From: an uncultured Lachnospiraceae bacterium
GTDB taxonomy: Bacteria > Bacillota > Clostridia > Lachnospirales > Lachnospiraceae
Direction of reading: 5' to 3'
Assembly (NCBI GenBank): GCA_910585215.1
Contig: CAJUDQ010000004.1
Coordinates: forward strand, 1-33,569
DNA length: 33,569 bases
Shown here: positions 11,801-17,958 of the stretch, piece by piece
Position numbering within the stretch: the first letter of the stretch is position 1
Layout of the letters: every line of letters starts with the position of its first letter
Program-made: the position numbers and the translations under genes
Notes under the pieces: model-generated
Databases searched by the model: none
Told to the model about the DNA's origin: nothing
Seen by the model: only the letters and a program-made list of their open reading frames with translations

Positions 11801-12784
11801 TAAAGTATTTATATCTATTCTGTCGGAATTTTTATTTGCTTTAAGAATTGCTGTTCTTTTCTGATAATATTTATTATTTGGATTGTTTATATCTGTATAT
11901 GTATTTCCGGAATTTTCATAAGAAATCTGTAATTCCAGTGGTTCTATGTCTTTTGTTATATCTACAGGAGTATTTTCTGTTCCTAATACACGACCATTAG
12001 AACTATTTACATATTGTATACTTAACAGCTTATTATCATTATTATAAAATTCTATTCCATACTGTTCTGCAAAAAAGCCACTTTCAGTTTTAATACAGAC
12101 TTTTTTTACATCAGAAGATATCTCTTCAATTTTATCTTCTACTAAAACATCTCCCTTTATTTGATTATCAACAGCTTCATATATTTTATATATAATATCC
12201 ATCGTTTCTGTCTGCTTTTGTGATACATATAATGTGATATATGGCAATTCTACATCTATACTTTCAACCAATTCAATCTCTGATAAGGTTTTATCCAAAT
12301 CAATTATTTCTGTAACAGGATCATACTCTGTATCTCCGCTGCTCTCAAATTTATATGAATAGCTTTCATTCACATCCAGATTTTTTAACGTAACAGTCAG
12401 ATATATATCATCTGTTTTTGTTGAAATTTCTATTCCTGATTCATCGGAAAGTTCCGTTTTATCCTCTTTTCCTAAATTGTCAAGCTGCAATATTATTTCA
12501 TTATTTTTATCGTATAAAATAAAGGAAAATATCTCATCTTTTAATTGCGTCCATCCTTTAAATTTATATATTACTGTTTTTTTCTCAGATGTATTATCCG
12601 TTGTTTCTTTTTCGGTATTATCTGTTATTTTTTCAGTATTATCAACTGTTTCAGTATTTCTGCCAGGTTTACTGCTATTCTCTCCTTGCACTCCTGCTGC
12701 TGATAAAAAGCTTTCCGGCAGCAACGCTGCCAGCATAACCACTGCCATAATAAGCGCAAGCCATCGTTTCTTACTTTCAGCCAT
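2882..12784 (-). CDS. Giant Ig-repeat surface protein, membrane anchored
   Basis: At 3300 aa this is the largest gene here. It starts at ATG 12784 behind GGGAG. Residues 1-30 are a signal peptide (KKRWLALIMAVVMLAALLP). The body contains about 20 Ig-like modules, each opening with a linker of the FVIDKTAPxVTVxYDN type. Many then carry YYKxxRTATIxV, DLSFVY and a closing GDAIYxFxI segment. Modules in the centre (5.8-8.9 kb) are about 130-150 aa and closely alike. The C-terminus has one transmembrane helix at about 3262-3283 followed by a short basic tail (WRKHKKK); I see no LPxTG signal. It is probably an adhesin or stalk-like protein on the outer surface. It lies downstream of the kinase block and may be its output, which is inference. 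Confidence 0.85.
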   Translation of the reverse strand: MAESKKRWLALIMAVVMLAALLPESFLSAAGVQGENSSKPGRNTETVDNTEKITDNTEKETTDNTSEKKTVIYKFKGWTQLKDEIFSFILYDKNNEIILQLDNLGKEDKTELSDESGIEISTKTDDIYLTVTLKNLDVNESYSYKFESSGDTEYDPVTEIIDLDKTLSEIELVESIDVELPYITLYVSQKQTETMDIIYKIYEAVDNQIKGDVLVEDKIEEISSDVKKVCIKTESGFFAEQYGIEFYNNDNKLLSIQYVNSSNGRVLGTENTPVDITKDIEPLELQISYENSGNTYTDINNPNNKYYQKRTAILKANKNSDRIDINTLRKKITESISFTTVNNLNNPLTLTLSEKAEDGTYHVTDEKGTVVLKISEWNELDNSYNIEFVQSGKYLWNNIEYSDKSGNIASVSFSKIEGSTEDDNTFFIDNTGPKADCFINFFPDIHSQRARTDGGLLEKLLRNTSLQLATNLSDTEKSEFCLENVSDDYSGISKVDYYVFEEKKDYQSLTEWTSWINGISDINHTNLCVSKDTDGIYYMYYRLEDNIGNISYYDGLGFKLDVTPPEIVLSYSIDNGGEYKTISGSAIEINKDVKIKAVITETNLTDDNIILKINGKSENNFKILQENNLKELTFDLTANENEDIAYNIELVCTDDAGHSSTATAEVIIDKKSPVINCSFTPTHSWENDTITFFSDDVEAVLAIEDVRFNKDNSIVSIKKNEEKEVLLSSPDNGYGENNWKKTSDNSTDYKTTLKFTAGSNTDDKYIIKITYTDNAGNNVEYKKTIMIDTNPPVVSIKFTDNQNPVGNYYKMRTAEISVTEESSLDMKNFKAAIEAGISVTDKDSQKIDINDKKNQFYEISENGTLKNAYIVTFKGDGHYNLNISYTDKCGNITEQAATAEFSIDTTPPTAVGYVELYRYMDKNPLLLETYNLIQQIRTTSYLSTYFEIMGEKYPSKFILTDIQDNLSGVKDIKYYLVNSPLDETIKLEELDDTDWKDENTESTDQKFIVTLPEQENPKAYYIYYRIEDNAGNKAYYNGAGILLDQENPDIKEFTYTYDKDVKRIIDEQEEIEGKKINVYTFSDNVKINFQIEETNFNKEKTEIKIEKYDFKEKNYKDISNLIGKPEWTALEGDQENMYSTLLSTNIEGLKTEKNQINQYKITVQTEDMVERTDKRTEIIRIDKELATITVEYIDDDNDDQPKKPYYKEERTAKIQIEKTIYSFVNPEEFRKAIVNGMGVKNEKYTDIIKAQEIQEQIPAATEDFQVKIEDTQDTPIYTISKWDSDSNSYTITFHADAIYEWNINYTDIGGNKSKTEYPSDENSFVIDRQAPQITVCYDNVNMVQKSYYKEERTSVISVKDLSFSYYYYKEKKDLSELEKYICFDIKADNPFGETLEISNSKWEATDGIFKSTIIYKSDAVYTFEITGRKDICENELLKPEEIKYFDKNQNAITDGKSFVIDKTAPIVTVSYDNTNKSQTDFSDGYYKGDRTATISVQDLSLYYYYQTAKQIEESDFDINWEIKLENEKTEILENSSDFYKEDGQWTFVEDEKVFQYNICYQGEAIYSFHITQAQDKCQNKLKTNKEEITYTDTDGQFFVIDKTGPQVTVTYDNTNELKKKDHFYYGKRTAQIYVTDLSFVYASRNKENINDILEKKIKKEITAVDTKGNRIEEDIIEKGEWSFNNGIYQQKIEFNGEAIYSFDLSLIQDLCGIKSENKNIQYNVSDGKSFVIDKTAPKITVIYHDSNANKQEDRYYKDSRTVDIIVEDLSYIYEEELAESKNLTPENRISDWIEITAKDAKGNLVTDAFKKEKWIFLKSDSSNLLSGVYKKTICFEKDAIYTFSILNNGEASADIYDNKATIVYKNILDDKQIDVKDYDSFVISRKAPDVYITYNDNSENKLKNHYYKGERMATIMVSDLSFVYEDSQKKDLDSLAADKIQIQITAENEKAEQLTDSYSIKGWNFDRENGVYIQEIIYTGDAIYSWNISGKNIYRQDIQTKYQNKNNQNVEDYGSFVIDRQAPVITVLYNDNYKVSDYFYNGQRTAQIKVSDLSYVYEDRQRNSQEGNMSVTPDERVEIKITAKDETDKIAEDVYKESGWNFDTKNGVYLKDINFEKDAIYKYENSATDIYGRQGEFSYINIDSSAEETILPEKNIKDWNSFVIDTEAPVVTVTYDDRNKGTNTTKPEYTNGYYRDNRTAHITVSDLSFVYADKYMPEHADASLVLNATDNDANTYILPDIRAYSNDMEKNVENAHTMNLESLWSWNEAYNGYQADITFLAEADYTFSITGKDICKNPANVSYSDVADANRFVIDKTAPTISITYNDNTPVRTIDGRGYFARTRTATVVITEGCDTFDSGDALENIVITARDAAGNDVGSDNYTVSGWTESKASANGNATRYTAEITYRGNANYTFAISYTDKTGHTASEINTNESASPYTFTVDSAAPTGTVSVSGFGSWNSLAELVTFDRWSNSTVNITASADDRISSVYSVKYYKTPAVTAMTRQQLLDLNDSLWTEYRAFSIKPDEMFSVYLRIEDRSGNISFISSDGIIVDATAPNEESIAPEITVTPVQPVNNIYNTDVTVDITVTDPIINGSYSGLKNIRYEIQNMGTVTQQGELYAFDYTAGQTLQSQLLQRWNGQITVDRNLNNSNDVRIVVYAQDNSDNTSSAYTSVQIDVTQPSIDISYDNNNGDVSFGTETYFNADRTATIRIMERNFNADDVQITITNTDGIIPSVSGWSSFAGTGNGDDAVHTATITYSADGDYVFAISYADLAGNINTAANYGNSLAPEQFTIDKTLPLINVTYDNNSVQNDNYYNAVRTATISITEHNFDTGRYTITLAASDDGVEKTAPSIGGWSNNGDIHTASVQFTDDGYYSMNMSYTDMAGNQAVQFTQQTFYVDQTMPRIEVRGIRNNTANNNETIGFEITCTDTNFDVFTPQLSVTKMTDGRNVTENCEINQRKDIKNGQIYTVENLEQDGIYSLTCTARDKAGNIFDKVVYLNDAGQEESSMDASEGISFLNFSVNRRGSVYMLDSYTDEVAKEYYIKEIDEDLIIVETNVDTLDSYIELNGKKLIEGTDYQMEISGGNGEWYVVRYIIHKELFAGEGEYKVVIYSEDNAGNTAYSDIKGTNMSFIIDKTAPVVTVAGIENNGRYQVERQTVTVIPKDDGGKLQKITIEAFDQNGDRIDGFPIVYEGEELVTLLEQNNGELSFELPEGTGMSVRITCEDAAGNEMDVMSFDNIVVSTNRLTIILADRRFIYAVITGALTLTVMIVLLIVWRKHKKKQSRDNSGTEQE
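5841..8850 (-). repeat. Tandem block of similar Ig-like modules
   Basis: Reverse-strand copies of the FVIDK/R-linker codons recur near 5841, 6293, 6731, 7131, 7583, 7976, 8395 and 8805, a period of roughly 400-450 bp. Each module shares the linker, a YYKxxRTA strand, a DLSxxY motif and a W...G.Y pair. The DNA copies have diverged, so this is an old protein-level repeat and not a recent DNA duplication. Confidence 0.8.
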
Positions 12785-12814
12785 CGTTTTTCTCCCTTTC
12801 TTTTCTTCCTTGTT

Positions 12815-12847
12815 TCTATTTGAACATCTATCTGAAATCTATTTGAA
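12815..12847 (-). promoter_or_regulatory. Three helically phased direct repeats upstream of the giant surface-protein gene
   Basis: On the minus strand TTCAAATAGA, TTCAGATAGA and TTCAAATAGA follow one another (fwd 12838-12847, 12827-12836, 12815-12824) with starts 11 and 12 bp apart, about one helical turn. They sit 30-60 bp before the ATG in the 81-bp gap after the signalling genes. The arrangement is what an operator for a cooperatively binding regulator looks like. No convincing promoter was found beside it. Confidence 0.45.
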
Positions 12848-12865
12848 TATGCATCTAACTATATT

Positions 12866-13261
12866 TTATCCAGCTATTTCATCTGTATGGATAAAAACAA
12901 TTCTTTGAATTTCCTTTGCAAATCCTTTTTTCATACCTGTTTGAGATATTTCCAGTGGCTCTGTTTCACCTGCTGCAAATATTGTATTTTCTGTCAACAG
13001 TGTTGTCTCACCTGCACTGAATCCATTTAACACTGTAGTTTCACCTGCATTTTCAAAAAGTACCGTGGTTTCTGCCGTACTGCCGGAAAGCACGGTTGTT
13101 TCATTTCCTCCAGTTATTCTCTCTGTTTCTATTTTTTCTGTAATTACCGTATTCCCTGTATAATCCGAAATAATTCTTCCTGATGGAGAAATCCTGTCGG
13201 TTTCCTCCGAGCCGCCGCCAGAAATTTTTTCTATTTTTGATTTTCGAATTTCTATTTTCAA
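12866..13261 (-). CDS. Small protein with four ETTVL-type phospho-motif repeats
   Basis: 131 aa from a TTG at 13261 that overlaps the TGA of the preceding gene (TTGA). Residues 54-58, 64-68, 74-78 and 85-89 read ETTVL, ETTVL, ETTVL and ETTLL, with a spacing of about 10. The same TTVL/TSVL motif occurs twice just before the FHA domain of the protein at 15979-17886. TT(S)V-hydrophobic motifs are known kinase targets in actinobacterial FHA proteins of the GarA/OdhI type. The first 50 residues are Ser/Thr/Glu-rich; the C-terminus ends IVFIHTDEIAG. I infer that it is a kinase substrate and FHA docking platform. There is no good ribosome site, so translation depends on coupling or frameshifting from the upstream 61-aa gene, of which it may be the cytosolic tail. 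Confidence 0.65.
   Translation of the reverse strand: MKIEIRKSKIEKISGGGSEETDRISPSGRIISDYTGNTVITEKIETERITGGNETTVLSGSTAETTVLFENAGETTVLNGFSAGETTLLTENTIFAAGETEPLEISQTGMKKGFAKEIQRIVFIHTDEIAG
12995..13102 (-). repeat. Four ETTVL/ETTLL codon blocks
   Basis: The four Thr-Thr-x-Leu blocks use different codons (ACA ACC GTG CTT; ACC ACG GTA CTT; ACT ACA GTG TTA; ACA ACA CTG TTG). The amino-acid motif is kept while the DNA has drifted, which indicates selection on the peptide motif. Confidence 0.8.
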
Positions 13262-13443
13262 ATTTTTGCTTTTTCACTTTGTTCATTCAGATTTTTAATT
13301 GCTTTCTTTCGGGATAATCCTGTGATATCCCCAAATGCTCTGGGAATTTTCAGTGCAAAAAATAAAATCACAGTCAACAGAAAGAGGATAATACATGCCG
13401 CTAATGCAATATAAAACATTAACTGGTATTGTTCATATGTCAT
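13258..13443 (-). CDS. 61-aa single-pass membrane protein
   Basis: The ATG at 13443 overlaps the kinase stop codon (ATGA), showing translational coupling. One hydrophobic helix spans about residues 9-31. The following LSRKKAIKNLNEQSEKAK stretch is basic, so the C-terminus should face the cytoplasm. Its TGA at 13258-13260 overlaps the TTG of the 131-aa ETTVL protein. A run of five A's just before the stop (fwd 13263-13267) would allow a -1 slip into that frame, giving a membrane-anchored ETTVL protein. Whether the two are separate, fused by frameshift, or a recently split gene cannot be settled from one sequence. Confidence 0.7.
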   Translation of the reverse strand: MTYEQYQLMFYIALAACIILFLLTVILFFALKIPRAFGDITGLSRKKAIKNLNEQSEKAKI

Positions 13444-15161
13444 TTTTGTCCTCCATTCTGCTCCTTTTTCGCTGTTTCAACCCTTTCTTCCGCCTTTTCT
13501 ATATTCTGACGAAGCTCCTCGATTTCTGTCTGGACTGCTGGATATTTCGTATTTTCATACATTTTGTCTGATTCCTGTAGGATATCCTGTAACAAAGACT
13601 TCATATCTTCTTCTGGAATTTCCGAAAAATATTTTGCCTGAGTATCAATCGTATTCACCGTTTCCCGCCATACCAGACGTTTTGTATCTTCATCGCCCAT
13701 ACCTGATACAGTTTCTACAAGCTGTTTTATACTTCCCCACATAGTGGTATATTCTTTATTCATATCATCTATTCGCGACTGACCTTCATATTTGCTGATA
13801 TTCTGCCGGCATTGTCCGATTTCTACAAAGATAGAAGATGTACTGTCATAATCTACAGCGTCTTCAAACCATTCCACAGCATTTTTATAACGCTCGTTTT
13901 CCACCTCATAATCATACCAATATGCCTTTCCTATTTCATAACAAACCTCCGCATATTCCTGCGGGTTTTGTGACTGTAGTTCTTGAAGCGGTTTTATGGT
14001 ATTGGCAAATCCCTCATCATTCTTATTGTCAAGACCAGCTTTCAGCTTTGTAATATTTGAAGACTCCTCTCTTGTAAAACTGCCCGTTCCCTCGTCTTCT
14101 GACGATTCCAGATACATTTCTATCATTTTTAAATATGCATCTTTGCGTGATGGGTCTATTTGAACTGCCTCTATATAAAGGGCTTCCTTTTCATCCTGTG
14201 TCAGCGTCGCTACTGCCGCCTGGTCTATCAGATAATCATAATTTTCTTTCAGGCGGTTTTGCGCACCGTTATTTGCAGCCATAGCGGTAATACCTGCTCC
14301 TATCGTAAACAGGGCAGACATTCCGAAACCAATCATTCTGCGCCACTGTTTTTTCAGATGAATAATATCGATACGCTGGTAATTTTCTAAATCATACAGC
14401 AGCTCTGCACAGGACTGATAACGCTTGTCTGGTTCGCGCTGAATGCATTTTTGAATAATTCGTTCCAAGCCATTTGAAAGTGCGGGATTAATTTCACGAA
14501 TCGGACGGATTTCATAAGGCGGAGCAGACGGGTCCTTTCCTGTTACCAGATGATACATGGTAGCCCCCAGACAATATACATCTGTTCTGGCATCTGTTTT
14601 TCCGCCAAACTGCTCCGGCGCGGCATAGCCAATTGTGCCGAAACTAATTGTGTCTTTTACATTAAATTCTTTAAATTCCTTTGCTGTACCAAAGTCAATC
14701 AGTGTAATATGTCCGTCAGGTTTCAGCATTACATTGGCCGGCTTCATATCACGATAAATAATTGCCGGTGTTCTGGAATGTAAATATCCCAGTACATCAC
14801 ACAGCTCCATAGACCACTGAATCACGCTTTCCTGCGGCTGCGCTCCATATTCCTTTAATCTGTGGTGAAGAGAATTTCCCTCGATATAATCCATTACAAT
14901 AATAAAGGAATCATCCATATCAATTACATCAATAATACTCGGCAAAAATCTGTGATGCAGCTTTTTTAACATTTCTGTTTCTACAATCAATCCCTGTTTG
15001 ACTGATTTGAAATCATTGACACCTTCCTTGCGGACTTCTTTGATTGCCCATGTTTTATTGGCTTTTTCATTAATTGCCATATATACTACGCTCATGCCGC
15101 CGTGGCCGATTTCACTTAGTATTTTATATTTTCCGTCTACTAATGAGCCTATTTCAAGCAT
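13440..15161 (-). CDS. Membrane Ser/Thr protein kinase with extracytoplasmic helical domain
   Basis: 573 aa from ATG 15161, with AGGAGGAG just upstream. Residues 10-262 form a complete Hanks-type kinase: glycine loop GHGGMSVVY (19-27), Lys41 in AIKE, catalytic loop YRDMKPAN with Asp138 (YRD instead of HRD), DFG at 156-158, and the GYAAPEQFGG substrate loop (178-187). A transmembrane helix at 276-296 follows a basic stretch. Residues about 300-573 are helical and TPR-like, rich in Glu/Tyr/Trp, and lie outside the membrane; there are no PASTA repeats, so the sensed signal probably differs from that of PrkC. It lies 27 nt after the PP2C gene and overlaps the next small gene by 4 nt. It probably phosphorylates the TTVL motifs encoded beside it (inference). 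Confidence 0.92.
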   Translation of the reverse strand: MLEIGSLVDGKYKILSEIGHGGMSVVYMAINEKANKTWAIKEVRKEGVNDFKSVKQGLIVETEMLKKLHHRFLPSIIDVIDMDDSFIIVMDYIEGNSLHHRLKEYGAQPQESVIQWSMELCDVLGYLHSRTPAIIYRDMKPANVMLKPDGHITLIDFGTAKEFKEFNVKDTISFGTIGYAAPEQFGGKTDARTDVYCLGATMYHLVTGKDPSAPPYEIRPIREINPALSNGLERIIQKCIQREPDKRYQSCAELLYDLENYQRIDIIHLKKQWRRMIGFGMSALFTIGAGITAMAANNGAQNRLKENYDYLIDQAAVATLTQDEKEALYIEAVQIDPSRKDAYLKMIEMYLESSEDEGTGSFTREESSNITKLKAGLDNKNDEGFANTIKPLQELQSQNPQEYAEVCYEIGKAYWYDYEVENERYKNAVEWFEDAVDYDSTSSIFVEIGQCRQNISKYEGQSRIDDMNKEYTTMWGSIKQLVETVSGMGDEDTKRLVWRETVNTIDTQAKYFSEIPEEDMKSLLQDILQESDKMYENTKYPAVQTEIEELRQNIEKAEERVETAKKEQNGGQK

Positions 15162-15188
15162 ATTTACTCCTCCTGTACTGCTGTTTGG

Positions 15189-15959
15189 TTAATATGTTCT
15201 TATGATTGCAGAGGTAATATTATCCTGTTCATTCCTGCGCATATTCAGGTTAATCAAATACCGGATATTTGCCTTAGCCGTTGTAATGTCTGTCAATATT
15301 TCCGGCGCAAGCATATGATATATTTCGTCCTGCGTAATCACATGACGAAATCCGTCAGAACACAGCATATAAGTAGTATTCTGTTTTACTTCTCCATAAA
15401 ACATATCAGGATAAACCTGCTCCGAAGCGCCTACGCATTGTAAAAGCACGCTTTTTCTTGAGTCTATTTCTGCCTGTTCCGGAGTCATATGTCCAAGCTC
15501 TACTTCTCTGGCTACAAAGGTCTGGTCTTTTGTAAGCTGGAGTACTTGATTTTCATGTATCTCATAAGCGCGCGAATCGCCGATATTCATTAAAAAATAT
15601 TTGTTTTGTGTAAAAAGCATTGCCACAACTGTTGTTCCAAGCCGGATTCCGTGTTCTCTGCCATAATTCATTATTTTTTCATTCAAGTCAGATACTAAGG
15701 AAAACCATTGCTGACGCAGAGTATGTTCATACTGTGGCTGCTCTGAAAGAAAACTAAGCTGCTCGTCTGCCCACTGCTCAAAGGCTTTGATAACTGTTGC
15801 GCTTGCTACCTCTCCCTTGTCAAAACCGCCCATTCCGTCACAAAGCACCGCCAGCACAGCGTTTCCAATATGCGTTTCATATTCCTTTATAAGCAGGCTG
15901 TCCTGATTGGTCGTCTTTTTAATTCCTACATCAGAATCTGCTGAAATCATAAACTGCAT
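15189..15959 (-). CDS. PP2C-family Ser/Thr protein phosphatase
   Basis: 256 aa. I chose ATG 15959, which follows AAAGGAGAGGAG; a longer frame to 16013 overlaps the FHA gene and has no ribosome site. PP2C motifs are all present: SDVGxxKxxNQDS (9-21), metal-binding CDGMGG (Asp41-Gly42), GTTVVAML (108-115), NIGDSRAY (125-132), LTKDQ (142-146), CSDGFRHV (Asp202) and the final EQDNIT (Asp246). It is a soluble cytoplasmic, Mn/Mg-dependent enzyme that should reverse the work of the kinase encoded directly downstream. The gene follows the FHA gene after 19 nt. Confidence 0.93.
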   Translation of the reverse strand: MQFMISADSDVGIKKTTNQDSLLIKEYETHIGNAVLAVLCDGMGGFDKGEVASATVIKAFEQWADEQLSFLSEQPQYEHTLRQQWFSLVSDLNEKIMNYGREHGIRLGTTVVAMLFTQNKYFLMNIGDSRAYEIHENQVLQLTKDQTFVAREVELGHMTPEQAEIDSRKSVLLQCVGASEQVYPDMFYGEVKQNTTYMLCSDGFRHVITQDEIYHMLAPEILTDITTAKANIRYLINLNMRRNEQDNITSAIIRTY

Positions 15960-15978
15960 AGTACTCCTCTCCTTTATA

Positions 15979-17886
15979 TTAATACATCCGAAATTCAAAT
16001 TCTTCGTTTGCAAGTTTTACAATCGAACCATGTGTAAGCAGAGTTTCGGTATTGCTTTGAATCATCTGTCCGTTTACATAGGTATGGTTTTTAGAATTTG
16101 TATCTACGATATAGTAGTCTTTTCCATTATTAATAATATTTGCATGACTTCTGCTAATTGCGGAATTATCCCCAATAAAATAATCTACATAATTTGCCTC
16201 TTTACCAATACGGAAAAACGCATTATGAATAAAAATTTTTTCACTGTTCTTTTTTCTTACAAGATAAGGCTGAGCCACAGCAGGAGCACTTAAAACAGAA
16301 GTTTGTCCATCCGCCATATTTGCATCTAATACTGTTGTCTGTCCAAAGTCTAAAGAACGTGAGGCATATTGCGGATTTTGGTTTTGTTCCTGCGGCATAT
16401 ACTGCGGATTTGTTTGCTGTGTCATGGTGTTTAGATTCATGCCGTTTGGCATACCACCTATTCCATTCGGATTCATGTTATTTGGCATACCACCCATTCC
16501 ATTCGGATTCATGTTATTTGGCATACTGCCCATATTATTTGGATTCATGCCGTTTGACATACCACTCATATTGTTTGGACTCATGTTATTTGAGTTTATG
16601 CCATTTGAATTCACGCCATTTGGTATACTGCCCATATTATTTGGATTCATGCCGTTTGGCATACCACCCATTCCATTTGGTATCTGATAATTTCGAGCTA
16701 TATTATTTGGTGGTACATTTTCTGATTTGTTCTTTTTGTGAAAAAGTCCTGACATTCCTCCACTCTTTTTCTGTGGTTTTTCTGTTTTTCCTGAAATGCC
16801 CGTATTTTGTGCCGGCATAGACCCGCCTGTCCTGAAAGGAGGAGCTCCTGGAACTGTATAACTTACCGGAGGAGGAGTCTGACCCTTTTTTTTCTTTTTT
16901 TCTGCTTTCTGCTTTTTCTGCGGTTTTTGATTTTGTGCTGCTGTTCTCCCAAATGAAGCAGAGTTTGGCAGCATAGTATCTCTTCTGGCAGGCTGATATC
17001 CTGATGCTGTTCCATGATTGGGAGGAATATTGTTTTGGTTTCCGACCGGCTGATTCGTATAATAAGTATTTCCAGTCGGTATTCCCTGCGGTTGGATTGG
17101 AGGCTGGTTTTGTATGTTATTATATGGATAGACGCTGTTATTTTGTATCTGAGGCGGCTGTAACGGCATGCCCATTCCCTGTGGATTTGCTCCCTGTTGA
17201 TTTAATCCCTGCGGGTTTATTCTCTGCAGATTTTCCGCCACCGATTTAATTTCCTGTGATTCTCCATGCAGAACCTCTGTATAGTTTGGCTGTGGCTCTA
17301 TCTGCTGACTGTTTTGAATATTTTGGATATTAATTCTTTTGCCGTTTAACTCGTCTATTGTCTGCATAAAGTTTTGAAGAGAAAAACTGGAATGGCTGTT
17401 CAGGCAGCCTATAATTTTCGCCACATAATCGCAGTTCTCTGTCTGGTCATAAGTAACAGAGAATATAATATTTTTAAAGAAAGAAACTACATCATTGAAA
17501 TTCCCCCTCTGAACTGGCAGACAGATAAGTTCCGCCTCACAGGTAGTTACGTCTACATATATGTAATCTAAATCAAGTATAATGGTATTTGCATCCAGCA
17601 TATATTCTTCCGCGGATAACAAAGCCTTTGATACGCCGGAAAAAACGCCAAGAATACGGTTTCTGCTTGCTGCGCCTGCTAGAAAAGCGGCAGCGGGCAC
17701 CTTGGCGGAAATGTTATATTTTAAATATTTTTTATCATCTACCTGACTGTAAATCACAGGTGCAAGACCGATAATTTTATTATTGTTAATCATACCAAGG
17801 CTTAAATTGTCCACAATGTCTGTGGAATCAATTTCATATACCAAATAAGTACTGTTGCCCTGATTTTCATAAGTGATGTTTTTCAT
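15979..17886 (-). CDS. FHA-domain protein with N-terminal DUF6382-like domain and TTVL motifs
   Basis: 635 aa from ATG 17886, with an AAAGGA site. Residues 1-180 form a folded domain resembling DUF6382, often found in front of FHA domains in Clostridia (recalled, not searched). Residues about 190-400 are Gln/Pro/Asn-rich with a Lys-rich patch at 322-335. Residues 402-488 are Met/Asn/Pro/Gly repeats. GQTTVL (515-520) and GQTSVL (527-532) lie just before a canonical FHA domain (541-635: FRIGK, ISRSHANI, NSKNHTYVNG). FHA domains bind phosphothreonine; the adjacent TTVL motifs could bind it intramolecularly when phosphorylated. The gene is followed by PP2C and kinase genes, so this is probably the central adaptor. 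Confidence 0.88.
   Translation of the reverse strand: MKNITYENQGNSTYLVYEIDSTDIVDNLSLGMINNNKIIGLAPVIYSQVDDKKYLKYNISAKVPAAAFLAGAASRNRILGVFSGVSKALLSAEEYMLDANTIILDLDYIYVDVTTCEAELICLPVQRGNFNDVVSFFKNIIFSVTYDQTENCDYVAKIIGCLNSHSSFSLQNFMQTIDELNGKRINIQNIQNSQQIEPQPNYTEVLHGESQEIKSVAENLQRINPQGLNQQGANPQGMGMPLQPPQIQNNSVYPYNNIQNQPPIQPQGIPTGNTYYTNQPVGNQNNIPPNHGTASGYQPARRDTMLPNSASFGRTAAQNQKPQKKQKAEKKKKKGQTPPPVSYTVPGAPPFRTGGSMPAQNTGISGKTEKPQKKSGGMSGLFHKKNKSENVPPNNIARNYQIPNGMGGMPNGMNPNNMGSIPNGVNSNGINSNNMSPNNMSGMSNGMNPNNMGSMPNNMNPNGMGGMPNNMNPNGIGGMPNGMNLNTMTQQTNPQYMPQEQNQNPQYASRSLDFGQTTVLDANMADGQTSVLSAPAVAQPYLVRKKNSEKIFIHNAFFRIGKEANYVDYFIGDNSAISRSHANIINNGKDYYIVDTNSKNHTYVNGQMIQSNTETLLTHGSIVKLANEEFEFRMY
16423..16683 (-). 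repeat. Met/Asn/Pro/Gly repeat region inside the FHA gene
   Basis: Residues 402-488 of the FHA protein consist of degenerate units of the kind GGMPNGMNPNNM. The DNA shows matching near-identical 15-45 bp direct repeats (for example around 16441-16510 and 16623-16680). Such a region is prone to slippage, so its length may vary between strains and could be mis-assembled. Confidence 0.8.
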
Positions 17887-17958
17887 ATGGGTAAGTCCTT
17901 TCTTTTCATCTATATAATTCTATAAAATTTATTTTATCTCTTATTGATTGCTTGTATA

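Noticed and set aside
13101..13286. Third overlapping frame (MNKVKKQKFENRNSK...) across the start of the ETTVL gene
   Set aside because: It is a Lys/Asn-rich by-product of an A-rich stretch with no ribosome site, and it ends inside the better supported gene.
16424..16687. CRISPR-like or satellite array
   Set aside because: The short repeats lie in frame inside the FHA gene and encode a Met/Asn/Pro/Gly linker; there are no spacer sequences of constant length.
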